The notes: generated by a model from the sequence alone, not told the origin. DNA of 64,000 nucleotides from Acinetobacter sp. SFB (GCF_001647545.1 NZ_LSZH01000012.1:1-64000), one strand, 5' to 3'. Positions 9,450 through 19,238 are shown, counted from the first letter of the stretch. Made by a program: numbers and translations.

Positions 9450-10559
9450 ATGGGCATTCGTATTACAGGTACTGGCCTTTATCATCCAGAAGAAGCCATT
9501 AGCAATGAAGAATTGGTTGCAAGTTTAAATGCTTATGTGGAACAGTTTAACCAGGACAATGCTGAAAAAATCGCAGCGGGTGAAATTGAAGAACGTCGTG
9601 GTTCAAATGCCGAATTTATTGAAAAAGCATCCGGTGTTAAAAGTCGTTATGTTGCTGAAAAGTCAGGGGTGCTCGATCCAAAACGACTATATCCACGTTT
9701 ACGTGAACGCAGTAATGATGAACTTTCCATTCAGGCAGAATGGGGCGTTACAGCTGCTAAACAGGCAATGGAAAATGCCGGTGTCACGGCCGAAGATATC
9801 GATGTTGTCATTCTTTCATGTTCTAACATCCAGCGGGCTTATCCTGCTGTAGCCATTGAAATTCAAACTGCTTTAGGTATTGAAGGCTATGCCTATGACA
9901 TGAATGTCGCCTGTTCTGCTGCGACATTTGGACTAAAACAGGCGGCTGATGCCATCAAATGTGGCGCACGCCGTGTACTGCTGGTGAATGTAGAAATTAC
10001 TTCGGGTCATACCGATTTCCGCTCACGTGACTGCCACTTTATTTTTGGTGATGTCGCAACAGCGTCTATTATTGAAGACACGGAAACTAAAACCGGTTTT
10101 GAAATTGTGGATACGCATTTATTCACCCAATTTTCAAACAACATTCGCAACAACTTTGGTTATTTAAACCGGAGTGAAGATGCGGTTGTAGATGACAAAC
10201 TGTTTCAGCAAGACGGTCGTAAAGTTTTTAAAGAAGTTTGTCCACTGGTTGCGAAAATCATTACCAAGCAACTTGAGAAAAACCAGATTGCACCGACCAA
10301 TGTGAAGCGTTTCTGGTTACACCAAGCCAATGCCAGCATGAATGATCTGATCTTAAAATATGTAGTCGGTAAAGATGCTGACCGTGCACTGGTGCCTATT
10401 ATTTTGGATGAGTTTGCCAATACGTCTTCTGCAGGTGTAATTATTGCCTTGCACCGTACTGCACATGAAGTAAATGACGGGGAATACGGTGTACTTTGCT
10501 CATTCGGTGCGGGTTATTCTGTCGGTTCGATTCTGGTACAAAAACACGTTGTTGCATAA
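9450..10559 (+). CDS. Beta-ketoacyl-ACP synthase III family protein (FabH-like)
   Basis: A 369-residue thiolase-fold condensing enzyme. The catalytic triad is visible: Cys155 in NVACSAAT, His291 in [11 protein letters not shown], and Asn324 in FANTSSAG. It is longer than E. coli FabH (317 residues) because of an insertion around residues 35-95, like the longer FabH-type enzymes of pseudomonads that start fatty acids from acyl-CoA. GGAG precedes the ATG. An acyltransferase gene follows directly, so the two may feed acyl chains into one lipid pathway. Which acyl-CoA it uses cannot be read from the sequence. Confidence 0.85.
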   Translation: MGIRITGTGLYHPEEAISNEELVASLNAYVEQFNQDNAEKIAAGEIEERRGSNAEFIEKASGVKSRYVAEKSGVLDPKRLYPRLRERSNDELSIQAEWGVTAAKQAMENAGVTAEDIDVVILSCSNIQRAYPAVAIEIQTALGIEGYAYDMNVACSAATFGLKQAADAIKCGARRVLLVNVEITSGHTDFRSRDCHFIFGDVATASIIEDTETKTGFEIVDTHLFTQFSNNIRNNFGYLNRSEDAVVDDKLFQQDGRKVFKEVCPLVAKIITKQLEKNQIAPTNVKRFWLHQANASMNDLILKYVVGKDADRALVPIILDEFANTSSAGVIIALHRTAHEVNDGEYGVLCSFGAGYSVGSILVQKHVVA

Positions 10560-10570
10560 GGAACACTATA

Positions 10571-11332
10571 TTGCAGGTTGAGCATGATGCAAAATGGATT
10601 AAAGGCCTAAGTGCATTATCCAAACAGTATTTCACCCCCAGCTTTTTCAGTGCTGAACATATTGATGCATCCAAACCTGCAATGTATGTCGGTAATCACA
10701 CCCTGTATGGAATATTTGATTCACCCATCCTGATTGATTACCTCTATAACCAACATAAAGTGGCTGTGGTCAGTATTGCTGATCATGGCCATTTTTATTT
10801 GCCAGGCTGGCGCACCTTGTTTAAAAAATTTGGTGCGGTCGATGGCAATAAAGAATATATCCGTGCCGTGATGCAACAGGGTTATTCAATTCTGGTCTTT
10901 CCCGGTGGTGGACGAGAAGTCTTAAAAAGAAAAGGTGAGGCTTATCAGCTGATCTGGAAGCAGCGTTATGGTTTCTTAAAACTGGCGCAAGAATTTAACT
11001 ACGACATTGTTCCATTTGCAGCTTTGGGTGGTGATGACGTCTTTGAATTGGGTTTTGATGCCAATTCGATTATTGAAAGTCAATGGTTTCAAAAGCTTTT
11101 GAAAGTCCCTCAACTGGATAAATTACTCCGCCATGGTGATGTGATTCCTTCCTTGCCTAAAAACATTATCCCGAAACGATTACCTTTTTATTTTCAATTT
11201 ATGCCGCGACAAAATTTAATGCAGATTGAAAATTCCGAACAATTGAAAGATTTCCGCGACCTGATTCAGCAACAAATCTACGTCGGATTAGAACAGTTAA
11301 AACAACAACGTGAAAATGAAAAGCTTGATTAA
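10571..11332 (+). CDS. Lysophospholipid acyltransferase family protein (MGAT/TMEM68-like)
   Basis: An acyltransferase of the PlsC/LPLAT superfamily. The catalytic histidine block is GNHTLYGIFDSP, with His and Asp separated by six residues instead of the usual four. FPGGGREVLKRKGEAY is the glycine-rich FPGGxRE motif of the diacylglycerol/monoacylglycerol acyltransferase-like branch. TTG at 10571, with AAGGA about nine bases upstream, is the best start (about 253 residues), because the longer frame overlaps fabH. It is coupled to the FabH-like gene. A role in neutral lipid or phospholipid acylation is inference. Confidence 0.78.
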   Translation: MQVEHDAKWIKGLSALSKQYFTPSFFSAEHIDASKPAMYVGNHTLYGIFDSPILIDYLYNQHKVAVVSIADHGHFYLPGWRTLFKKFGAVDGNKEYIRAVMQQGYSILVFPGGGREVLKRKGEAYQLIWKQRYGFLKLAQEFNYDIVPFAALGGDDVFELGFDANSIIESQWFQKLLKVPQLDKLLRHGDVIPSLPKNIIPKRLPFYFQFMPRQNLMQIENSEQLKDFRDLIQQQIYVGLEQLKQQRENEKLD

Positions 11333-11498
11333 GTTTGATCAATATTTTATTTCTAATTTTTTGTAGTGGAAGATCAAATCATTAAGTTAAGTCTGGATAA
11401 ATGATCGGACAGGTTTGATTAAACTTTCCAGGCAGCATACAGTGGTTTCATTCTAATATTAAATTCATCTTAGGATGCTTGTTTAATTTGAGGCGAGT

Positions 11499-13064
11499 AT
11501 GGAACAGGATCGTTTAGTACCGCAGTATCCATTGATTGCGAAACAGTTACTCAGAATTTCTAAAAGTCTAAATGAGATTTTTCAAGATCAGCTCAAGATT
11601 GTCGGTGATCTGAATGCCCAAAATATGTTTCGTATTGATCAAGAGCGGCATGTTGTAAAAATAGCCAATGGTTTATTTCAACTCGAATTTCATTCACCAG
11701 CGTCAGATTTGAAAAGCATTTTGCAGTGTGATTTTTCTTATTTGGGGCAAAAAGCAGAATTAGTTGAAGAATTTATTCTGCATGATCTGTATTTTCTAAC
11801 CGGTGATTTAAAACTGCAACATTCATTATTTTTACGTCAAAAAGCCCAGCAATTTCGTCAACTGTTACTCGATCAGGTTTATTTGTGGGTCAATGGGGCT
11901 GAACGAGTCAGTGCTTATTTAAAATATCTGTGTGTAGATGAAGCTGAAATGATTGATCAGCTCATGATGAGTGCAGAGATTTATCACTCGAAAGTGCTGA
12001 CCGATTATGTGCGGAATAAATCGGCTTTGCCTGAAACTGTTGTACAAATGCTGCAACAGGTTTGCTCGATTCAAGTGGTATGTGGTGAGGAGTTTTTACC
12101 GATCCAGCCCTTGATGGAATGTCTGGATGAATTCTGTTTTAGCGCCTCGCAGTTTTTACCTGCCGCAATGTATCGCATTATGGCACTGTCATTTGAAGAA
12201 CGTTTTAATTTAAATGAGTTGATGGAACATCAAGATGATATCCAGTTGCTGTATCGGCATGCAGAAGAAAAATCACACTTATTAGGCTTCGTACGGTTAA
12301 TGCGCCGTGAACTTTGGCAACGTGATGACCTATTGTCAAAGCATAATTTTCTTCAGGCGACATCTACAGTTTGGCAGAAGAAAGTTGCAAAGATGCCATT
12401 ATTTGATTATCCACGTGCAGTGAACTGGTTGTTTAAACAATCAGGTGAGGTGGTGGATTGGCTCAGTCGCCATATTCAACACAGCAGTGTCAGGGTCGCT
12501 GTGACAGCTTTAAGTTTTGTGGATAGCAGTCAGGTTCATCCGCAGGTCATTTTAGCTACCTTGCAGTATTTTCAGCACTCTTCAGCGCGTATGTTCATTT
12601 ATAGCTGTCACTATTTTGCGATGCAAGAAGCTTGGTTTGAGCATGAAAACAATCTTAGTCTGTTACTTAAAGGCCAGAAACAAGCCTTAGATGATCATCG
12701 TATTGCAATCAGTCCGTCAATTTTGTATCTGGATGAATGGATGGAGCTGATGCAGAATGTCACCAAAGGGAACCAGCAAATCGTAAAAAGGGTCTATTTA
12801 CGTTTAAGTTGGGTAATGCAAGCTTATATGTTGTATCTACAGAAAATAACATACGCCTTACCTGAAGACTTAATGTTTTATATCCGCCCTGAAACCCATC
12901 AAAATCGTGATTTTTATATAGTATTGCAACGCTATAAAATGCAGCCGGATCAGTTTCGGCAAATCTTTTATTTACGTGAGCGACATGTAAGAGTGTCAGT
13001 TTTTGATTCCTATGTGCGGGATTATTTGGTTGATTATTTTACCGACAATAAAATGGTGCTCTAA
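11499..13064 (+). CDS. Hypothetical protein, 521 aa
   Basis: A soluble, mostly helical protein with no signal peptide, membrane helix or catalytic motif that I recognise. It is rich in Gln, Leu and Tyr, and the middle (residues 290-360) has repeated helix pairs reminiscent of HEAT-like folds, which is only an impression. It probably forms a pair with the 142-aa gene that begins 13 bases downstream. Base use matches neighbouring host genes, so it looks like a resident gene rather than a recent arrival. Confidence 0.6.
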   Translation: MEQDRLVPQYPLIAKQLLRISKSLNEIFQDQLKIVGDLNAQNMFRIDQERHVVKIANGLFQLEFHSPASDLKSILQCDFSYLGQKAELVEEFILHDLYFLTGDLKLQHSLFLRQKAQQFRQLLLDQVYLWVNGAERVSAYLKYLCVDEAEMIDQLMMSAEIYHSKVLTDYVRNKSALPETVVQMLQQVCSIQVVCGEEFLPIQPLMECLDEFCFSASQFLPAAMYRIMALSFEERFNLNELMEHQDDIQLLYRHAEEKSHLLGFVRLMRRELWQRDDLLSKHNFLQATSTVWQKKVAKMPLFDYPRAVNWLFKQSGEVVDWLSRHIQHSSVRVAVTALSFVDSSQVHPQVILATLQYFQHSSARMFIYSCHYFAMQEAWFEHENNLSLLLKGQKQALDDHRIAISPSILYLDEWMELMQNVTKGNQQIVKRVYLRLSWVMQAYMLYLQKITYALPEDLMFYIRPETHQNRDFYIVLQRYKMQPDQFRQIFYLRERHVRVSVFDSYVRDYLVDYFTDNKMVL

Positions 13065-13076
13065 AGTACCACCTGG

Positions 13077-13505
13077 ATGGGGCTGTTTCATCAAGCGATT
13101 CATTGGCATGCTCACCTCCAGAAACAGGAAATTATTGCGCAGTTAAAGAAAAATTATGCCGAAGTTGTATGGCAACCTCTGATGGTTGAGAAAAAGATTC
13201 AGTTTGCAGGCTGGAGTTTTGAGGAGTTGGCAGACTTAGACCGAATTATTGAAGAATCAAAATGGTGTCATCACTGTCTGGCTGTCAGCTATGCACAGCG
13301 AATTATTGACGGGGAATATGTGGCTTTTCATATGGCATCTGAAACCGGGATGCATCATATGACTTTGGGATGTCATTTACAGGGTAGCCAATTGGTCTAT
13401 GACCAGTTGGAATATTCACATAATAGAAAAGCTGAATATTTTTTTGTGAATGTCGCTTTACAATTTATCTCCTGGTTAAATGCACAGTTAATATCACTTA
13501 AGTGA
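13077..13505 (+). CDS. Hypothetical protein, 142 aa
   Basis: Starts 13 bases after the preceding gene and is probably co-transcribed with it. The protein has a WSFEELADLDRIIEESKWCH region and a YVAFHMASETGMHHMTLGCH strand-rich centre, with several His and Cys residues but no clear metal-binding pattern. No family is recognised. Confidence 0.55.
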   Translation: MGLFHQAIHWHAHLQKQEIIAQLKKNYAEVVWQPLMVEKKIQFAGWSFEELADLDRIIEESKWCHHCLAVSYAQRIIDGEYVAFHMASETGMHHMTLGCHLQGSQLVYDQLEYSHNRKAEYFFVNVALQFISWLNAQLISLK

Positions 13506-13593
13506 CAGTTGCTGTCGTTAAACTTTTTTCTGGGCTTAACTTTTAGGGAAAAAATCGTTAGGCTATAGCCGTTAATTTACGGTTATAGGTCTT

Positions 13594-15309
13594 ATGAAAC
13601 AAGAAACTGCACTCAAGCTTTTAAAAGCGGGCGAAAATGTCTTTTTAACAGGTTCGGCTGGTGCAGGGAAAACCTATACTCTCAATCAGTACATTAATTA
13701 TTTAAAAGTCCGTAAAGTACCGGTGGCCATTACGGCATCGACCGGTATTGCAGCCACGCATATGAACGGCATGACCATTCATACCTGGGCCGGGATTGGG
13801 ATCAAGGATTTTTTATCCGATGCTGATCTAAAAAACATGAAAGAGCGCAAATACTTAAAAGAGCATTTAGAAAATGCCCAAGTGCTGATTATTGATGAAA
13901 TTTCAATGTTGCATGCCAAGCAGTTGAATCTTGTCAATCAAGTTCTCAAATACTTCAAAGAAAGTGATGAAGCCTTTGGCGGCATTCAGGTCATTGTCGC
14001 AGGTGACTTCTTCCAGTTACCGCCAGTGGGTAAAAATGATGAACGCAACCGTGATAAATTCTGCTTTATGTCCGATTCGTGGGTCGAAGCCAAATTTCGC
14101 GTCTGTTATTTGACTGAGCAACATCGTCAAGGTAACGATTATTTAAATGACATCTTAAATGCAATTCGTAGTCAAAGTATTACAGCCGAGCATTTACAGG
14201 CTTTAGAACAAACCCGCCAGCAAGATATTGGCGAAACCTATACCCGTTTGTATACTCACAATATGGATGTGGATGCGATTAACTTTAAGCATCTGAATGC
14301 CATTGAGGCGGATGAGCGACAGTTTGAAGCGGTCTGTGATGGCAATGATAAACTGATTGAAACTTTAAAGTCATCCGTGCGTGCGCCGGAAAATCTTACC
14401 TTAAAGAAAAATGCCAAGGTTATGTTTGTGAAGAATAACTTTGATATGGGCTATATCAACGGCAGTTTAGGTGAGGTGATTGGTTTCGAAGAAGATGATG
14501 ATCATGGCATTTTACCTAAAGTAAAACTGACTGATGGTACAGTGCTGATTGTTCCACCTGAAACTTGGTCGGTAGATAACGATGCGGGTAAAACTATTGC
14601 CAGTTTTCAGCAAATTCCACTACGTTTGGCATGGGCAATTACCATTCATAAATCTCAAGGCATGACCCTGGAAGCGGCTGAAATTAATCTGGCGCATACT
14701 TTTGAAAAAGGTCAGGGCTATGTCGCAATATCACGGTTAAAAGCTTTAAGTGGCTTAAAACTGCTCGGAATTAATGAGCAGGCTTTGGAGCTGGATAGTT
14801 TGGCGATTAAAGCCGATCGACGTTTTCAGGAATTATCCCAAGAAGCCGAAAATCATTTTGAGTTGATTGATTTGGCGCCGCAACATAAAGCCTTTATTCG
14901 TCATTGTGGCGGTACCTTGAATGAAACTGAAATCCAGCGCAATGAGAAGAAAATCTCAAAAAGTGCTGGTAAAACCAATTATGCCACGGCAACCCTGGAT
15001 GAAACGCGTGAACTTTTTGTCGAAGGTTATGAAATTCAGGATATTGCGGTTGAGCGCGGCTTAACGCCTGCAACCATTATCAATCATTTGGCTAAATTGC
15101 ATAAAGAGCAGGGTCTGGATATTTCTGTTGCACATCCGGGTGAAGAGGTTGTAGAACAAGTGCGGAAAATTTATAAACGTTTAATGAAACGTCAAAGTCC
15201 TGAACATTTTAGTGAAGATGGAATCATTAAACTGCGTCCAATTGTGGAAGCGACTACACCGCGCATGGGGTATGATCAGGTGCGTCTGGCATTACTTTTT
15301 GTTGAATAG
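13594..15309 (+). CDS. Pif1/RecD2-like superfamily 1B helicase with C-terminal HTH
   Basis: A 571-residue AAA/SF1B helicase. Walker A is GSAGAGKTYT (residues 20-29), with motif Ia AITASTGIAATHMNG, Walker B LIIDEISMLHA, motif III VAGDFFQLPPVG, and a C-terminal UvrD-like block AWAITIHKSQGMTLE. This order is typical of Pif1-type 5'-3' DNA helicases. Near the C-terminus TLDETRELFVEGYEIQDIAV continues into a helix-turn-helix like the HTH_40 domain of RecQ-type helicases. It probably acts in replication-fork or recombination repair; precise substrate unknown. It stands as a single gene. Confidence 0.85.
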   Translation: MKQETALKLLKAGENVFLTGSAGAGKTYTLNQYINYLKVRKVPVAITASTGIAATHMNGMTIHTWAGIGIKDFLSDADLKNMKERKYLKEHLENAQVLIIDEISMLHAKQLNLVNQVLKYFKESDEAFGGIQVIVAGDFFQLPPVGKNDERNRDKFCFMSDSWVEAKFRVCYLTEQHRQGNDYLNDILNAIRSQSITAEHLQALEQTRQQDIGETYTRLYTHNMDVDAINFKHLNAIEADERQFEAVCDGNDKLIETLKSSVRAPENLTLKKNAKVMFVKNNFDMGYINGSLGEVIGFEEDDDHGILPKVKLTDGTVLIVPPETWSVDNDAGKTIASFQQIPLRLAWAITIHKSQGMTLEAAEINLAHTFEKGQGYVAISRLKALSGLKLLGINEQALELDSLAIKADRRFQELSQEAENHFELIDLAPQHKAFIRHCGGTLNETEIQRNEKKISKSAGKTNYATATLDETRELFVEGYEIQDIAVERGLTPATIINHLAKLHKEQGLDISVAHPGEEVVEQVRKIYKRLMKRQSPEHFSEDGIIKLRPIVEATTPRMGYDQVRLALLFVE

Positions 15310-15426
15310 GCTGACAGATTGTCAGGTTAACGTACTGCAATATATGATTAATTTTTAGAAAATTTCATATCCCAAGAGTCAAGTTACGCTACACTTAAAA
15401 ATCTTATTCAACAGTAACCCACGGAT

Positions 15427-16410
15427 ATGGAATTCAAAGCGTGGTACAAGCTTCGTAGATTTGTTTATGATACTTTGCATAACGATGACTATGAAAGTAA
15501 TTTTAGTCGCAACGTAAACGTCTTTCTTGTTTTATTGATTATTGGGAATACTGTTGCAGTTTTACTGGAATCGATTAATGATATTTATCTGTCGTACCAT
15601 GTGTTCTTTGATGCTTTTGAATTATTTTCCATCTTTATTTTTACCGCTGAATATTTATTAAGATTTTGGGCGGTTGCTGAAAAAAATCCGTTTAATAGTG
15701 CATGGAAAAATAGATGGTTGTGGGTGCGAAGTGGTGGTGCCATTATCGACTTACTTTCAATTTTACCCGCATACATCAACTTCTTTGTGCATATCGATTT
15801 ACGTTTCCTGCGGATTCTCAGATTATTTAGACTGCTTAAGCTGACACGTTATTTTGTATCGTTACAAATTTTGTTGCGTGTGATTGAACGTGAAAAAGGC
15901 GCATTTCAAGCGGTTATTTTTATTTTACTGATTATGATAGTGATGGCAGCAGCTGGAGTATATGTTGTTGAAAATAAAGCACAGCCAGAAGTATTTAGCT
16001 CAATTCCTGCTTCTATGTGGTGGGCAGTGGTCACCCTAACTACAGTCGGTTATGGTGATGTTACGCCAATCACACCGTTGGGTCGGTTTTTGGGGGCATT
16101 GATTACAATTTTAGGTGTCGGTTTGGCTGCACTTCCCGCGGGTATTCTGGCGACTGGTTTGGCGAGTGAGCTTGAGCTGCGTAAGCAAAAGTTAGAATCG
16201 AAATTTCGTGAACTTTTACAGGTCGCAGAAATTGATTTTTTTACTGATGCGGAAAAAATTGAAAACTTGCGTAAAGAAGTAGGGCTGACTGTTGAGCAGA
16301 CACAGGATATTGTATTACAGCTCATTCGTGAGCGTAAGGAAGAAGAATTAGAGCAAGAAAGGAATAAATATTGTTTCTGTCCGCATTGTGGGCATAAGCT
16401 GCCTGATTAA
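15427..16410 (+). CDS. Voltage-gated potassium channel (Kv-type)
   Basis: A 327-residue six-helix ion channel of the inner membrane. S1-S3 are hydrophobic helices in the first 120 residues. S4 carries regularly spaced arginines (LRFLRILRLFRLLKLTRY). The pore loop holds the K+ selectivity filter TVGYGD. S6 follows, then a cytosolic coiled-coil tail. The last residues, CFCPHCGHKLPD, form a small zinc-ribbon-like knuckle, an uncommon ending for this family. It works as a tetramer. A terminator follows. Confidence 0.88.
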   Translation: MEFKAWYKLRRFVYDTLHNDDYESNFSRNVNVFLVLLIIGNTVAVLLESINDIYLSYHVFFDAFELFSIFIFTAEYLLRFWAVAEKNPFNSAWKNRWLWVRSGGAIIDLLSILPAYINFFVHIDLRFLRILRLFRLLKLTRYFVSLQILLRVIEREKGAFQAVIFILLIMIVMAAAGVYVVENKAQPEVFSSIPASMWWAVVTLTTVGYGDVTPITPLGRFLGALITILGVGLAALPAGILATGLASELELRKQKLESKFRELLQVAEIDFFTDAEKIENLRKEVGLTVEQTQDIVLQLIRERKEEELEQERNKYCFCPHCGHKLPD

Positions 16411-16462
16411 AGTTCTAGAATTACAGCAAAAAAAGAATCGATGATGAAGTCGAAAATCTAAA

Positions 16463-16492
16463 AAGAGGAAGTATTCGCTTCCTCATTTTTTA
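16463..16492 (+). terminator. Intrinsic terminator after the K+ channel gene
   Basis: Stem GAGGAAG/CTTCCTC with loop TATTCG followed by five T. It ends directly at the remnant of the opposing mhpB-like gene and may have served both. Confidence 0.8.
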
Positions 16493-16917
16493 TCATTTAG
16501 GTTCAGCGGTCATCATGCCCATACCGGCAATCCATTCCTGAATCGGTTCGTAGTAATGTACTTCTGAAGTATATTCACCACTTGCAGATTTAAAGTGCTT
16601 TAATAAGTCTTTAGCCCATTCCGGGTTCAGTGGTAGCCCGGCTGATAGTTACCATCTGCCCGACGTTGTTCGACTGCAATGACTTTAGAATAACGGAATA
16701 ACGATCTAATAGACCTTCACAAAATACATCTAGCGGTTGAGTAAAACCGTGATCAGCCTGCACGATAGGAAAAGGAAACATCAATATCGCGCTCTAGGTA
16801 ATGTTCAATTAAGCCGAGTGCTTTATCATCTGGAATATTTAATGGAGCAGGCCCGTAGTTCCAGTCATCTGCAGCAGTTGCGCGTACACCGACACAAAGA
16901 CTTGGCACTATTGCTTT
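16493..16917 (-). pseudogene. Remnant of an mhpB-like class III extradiol dioxygenase gene
   Basis: On the minus strand three separate reading frames carry pieces collinear with MhpB (2,3-dihydroxyphenylpropionate 1,2-dioxygenase): PSLCVGVRATAADDW and a following DIDVSFSY block, then QADHGFTQPLDVF with the conserved metal-site region, then PLNPEWAKDLL and finally YYEPIQEWIAGMGMM before the stop at 16493. Two or more frameshifts and large deletions leave about 425 bases of an expected 900 or more. It cannot make an enzyme. Intact relatives open the ring of catechol-type acids made from phenylpropanoids. No other mhp gene lies nearby. Confidence 0.75.
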
Positions 16918-17227
16918 TCATTTCGATAAGACTAAGACCAAAATTTTAAAGCTGTTCGCGTTTTTAAGTGAATGTGTTATCCATCGCGAATTAAATATTT
17001 TTGTGGCATTCAATAGATTAGAAAAAAGAATAAATGAGGTAATGGAGAGAATTGAAGAAACATTCAGCATTGGTGAATTTGGCACATCATAAAATTAATA
17101 CTTTGCGTTCAAAAATTAATTTGTTATGTTGTTTAGGAATAAAAATAATTTGAATCATTTTTAAAATAGAAAATAAGATAATTTTTCTATTATTCAAAAC
17201 AATTAAAAAAATAAAAGGGAAGAATTT
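16918..17227. other. Gene-free gap upstream of the YDYG-repeat protein
   Basis: AT-rich sequence that may include the eroded N-terminal part of the mhpB-like gene. No coding pattern or stable hairpin was recognised. AAGGGAAG just before 17228 is a good ribosome site for the next gene. Confidence 0.4.
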
Positions 17228-17590
17228 ATGAAACATTATCAGAGAGCTGCTCTAGCATTAGTGGTTGCCAAGCTCGAATTTGGTAACACTAAATCCAATA
17301 TTTATGATTATAACGAAAGCGTTTATCCTCAGATCAGCGGCAATGTAAATCAACAGGAAGCTAAACTTTTTGATTATCATCGATCGGTCATTTTTGAGGG
17401 ACGAAATACTGGTCGAGAATTCAATTTATATGATTATGGCCATAGTGAATTTATCAGTTTAAAAAAGAAAGGCGTAAAAAAATATGAAGGTTATCATTAT
17501 GGCAATTCCAGTTATTTTGAGATCACCATTTCAGGTTCTACCTTAAGTTTTTATGATTTTGGCACTGAGCAATATTATCGTTTTTCTTAG
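17228..17590 (+). CDS. Hypothetical protein with YDYG-type repeats
   Basis: A 120-residue protein made almost wholly of five imperfect repeats with the core (I/L/F)YDYxxSxY: NIYDYNESVY, KLFDYHRSVIF, NLYDYGHSEFI, YHYGNSSYFEI and SFYDFGTEQYY. The pattern suggests a repeated beta hairpin. The first 15 residues (MKHYQRAALALVVAK) are weakly hydrophobic, but there is no clear signal peptide. A strong Shine-Dalgarno lies before the ATG. It sits between two decayed genes. No function can be assigned. Confidence 0.55.
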   Translation: MKHYQRAALALVVAKLEFGNTKSNIYDYNESVYPQISGNVNQQEAKLFDYHRSVIFEGRNTGREFNLYDYGHSEFISLKKKGVKKYEGYHYGNSSYFEITISGSTLSFYDFGTEQYYRFS

Positions 17591-17669
17591 TAGCTGATCT
17601 ATTTTATCTTATATTAAATAATCCCTAAAAATAGGCTATCTTTGCTTTGAAATACCTGACCGTAGTCAA

Positions 17670-18070
17670 TTATGCAGCGTCAGTCAATTCTTCATCAACT
17701 TGTTGTGCCCTTTTAGTCGCCAAGTCACGTGTTATTAAATCACAGTCTGGATTCCCCATACGCATTAAGCATGATATCTGTATCCACCGTGATGATTTGC
17801 GGCAAGCAGTCTTTAAAGTCCGAATAGCTCGTGTAGCTAAGAATCAGAGTATGTTTTTATTGCTATTTAAATAGAGTTTGAATGACTTCATTGCTCAATC
17901 CCAGTATTCGATCTGATTCATTTTATCTAGCGCTAAGCCTTCATGAACACGGCTTCATCAATCTGGATAATTACCAAACCAGCATCATTTTTTTTCTTCA
18001 GTAAATTTAAGTTCCTGTTTCGACCCAACCCTTGAATAGCCAAGAACATGACAAGTAATAAGCATGAGGT
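17670..18070 (-). pseudogene. metE: Remnant of metE (cobalamin-independent methionine synthase)
   Basis: Minus-strand fragments in changing frames follow the MetE order. At 18050 downward, CHVLGYSRVGSKQELKF matches the MetE N-terminus. AGLVIIQIDEAVF matches the IDEP block. At 17850 downward, TSYSDFKDCLPQIITVDTDI matches the CYSxFxD...DAD zinc-domain region. NPDCDLITRDLATKRAQQVD matches the VNPDCGLKTR C-terminus, with a stop at 17670. About 400 bases remain of some 2.3 kb, so large internal deletions have occurred besides frameshifts. It faces away from metR, the usual divergent metE-metR layout. The cell must rely on another methionine synthase such as MetH (inference). Confidence 0.75.
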
Positions 18071-18231
18071 TTTGTTACATGACTATTCTTTTTACGAAAA
18101 AATCATTAAATAAAAAATGAAAATAACTCATTATTTTTATGCTAAGATTAATTTAATTCATTCTATGTTTTACAGTTTTGGGCTTTCTCATATCAAGCTC
18201 AAAATATACGCTTTGTTGGAATTTTATTTAT

Positions 18232-19152
18232 ATGCTAGAAATTCGCCATTTAAAAACACTGACTGCTTTACGTGAGCATGGTTCATTAGTAGCTGCGGCC
18301 AATGATTTGTGTTTAACCCCATCGGCCATTTCCCATCAGCTGAAAGAACTGGATCACTGGTATGGGGTGGAGGTGGTGAATCGCCGTAGTCGTCCTGTGA
18401 CTTTTTCAAATGTAGGACAGCGTTTACTGAAACTGGCAGATGATGTATTGCCGCAAATTCAGATTACTCAAACTGATATTACCCGTATTGTGCATGGTCA
18501 AACCGGGCGTATTATTTTTTCGTCAGAATGTCATAGTTGTTTTGACTGGTTGATGCCTTTGCTTAACCAATATCGTCATCTATATCCAGACGTTGATCTG
18601 GACTTTGCATCAGGTTTTGAAGCTAATCCACATGAACTTTTGCAAAATGCAGAATTTGACATGTTGATTACTGCAGATCCGATTGCATTAAAAGGCATCG
18701 AATATTTCCCGATTTTTGAATATGAATCACGTTTGGTTTTATCCAATACTCATCACTTGGTTCGTGCCGAACGTATTACCGTTCAAGAGTTGGCAGAGGA
18801 AACCCTAATTACATATCCAGTAGATAAACACCGTCTAGATATCATGGCGAAACTGTTTATTCCTGCAAATATTCAACCGAAGCACGTACGCACCACAGAT
18901 TTAACTCAGATGCTGATTCAATTGGTGGCGAGTGGTCGAGGTATTGCGGCACTTCCAGATTGGGTGGTAAATGAATATGAGCAAAAAGGGTGGGTGACTT
19001 CACGCCGTTTAGATTGCGTCTCTGCTACAGGTTTGCGCCGTACTTTATATGCTGGCTATAGAACCGAAGAGAAAGAGAAAAGTTACTTTGAAGGTTTCTT
19101 AAAGCAATTGGCTAAATTCTCGCAAAAGCGTAATCAGTATTATTCTGCATAA
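18232..19152 (+). CDS. metR: LysR-type regulator MetR
   Basis: LysR-family activator of methionine synthesis genes that responds to homocysteine. Starting at ATG 18232 (MLEIRHLKTLTALREHGSL) aligns with E. coli MetR and gives 306 residues. The N-terminal HTH is LVAAANDLCLTPSAISHQLK. The effector domain carries MetR-like landmarks: SECHSCFDWLMPLL, DFASGFEANPHELLQ, LITADPI, and VASGRGIAALPDWVV. The gene is intact, although its usual divergent target metE beside it is destroyed, so it probably serves targets elsewhere. Confidence 0.88.
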   Translation: MLEIRHLKTLTALREHGSLVAAANDLCLTPSAISHQLKELDHWYGVEVVNRRSRPVTFSNVGQRLLKLADDVLPQIQITQTDITRIVHGQTGRIIFSSECHSCFDWLMPLLNQYRHLYPDVDLDFASGFEANPHELLQNAEFDMLITADPIALKGIEYFPIFEYESRLVLSNTHHLVRAERITVQELAEETLITYPVDKHRLDIMAKLFIPANIQPKHVRTTDLTQMLIQLVASGRGIAALPDWVVNEYEQKGWVTSRRLDCVSATGLRRTLYAGYRTEEKEKSYFEGFLKQLAKFSQKRNQYYSA

Positions 19153-19183
19153 ATAGAGTAGATCATTCATTTAAAAAAAAGAG

Positions 19184-19238
19184 GCCATCAATAGAACAGA
19201 TGAGTTGGCTTATTAACTTATCTGTTATTGGTTTTTTT
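19184..19238 (+). terminator. Terminator-like hairpin after metR
   Basis: A long imperfect stem pairing CAATAGAACAGATGAGTT with AACTTATCTGTTATTG, closed by a short loop and followed by seven T. Confidence 0.65.

Noticed and set aside
16737-16949. 70-residue plus-strand open frame
   Set aside because: It lies over the mhpB-like remnant read on the other strand and has no coding character.
17647-17874. 75-residue plus-strand open frame
   Set aside because: The minus strand of the same bases carries MetE fragments, so this frame is a shadow of the pseudogene.
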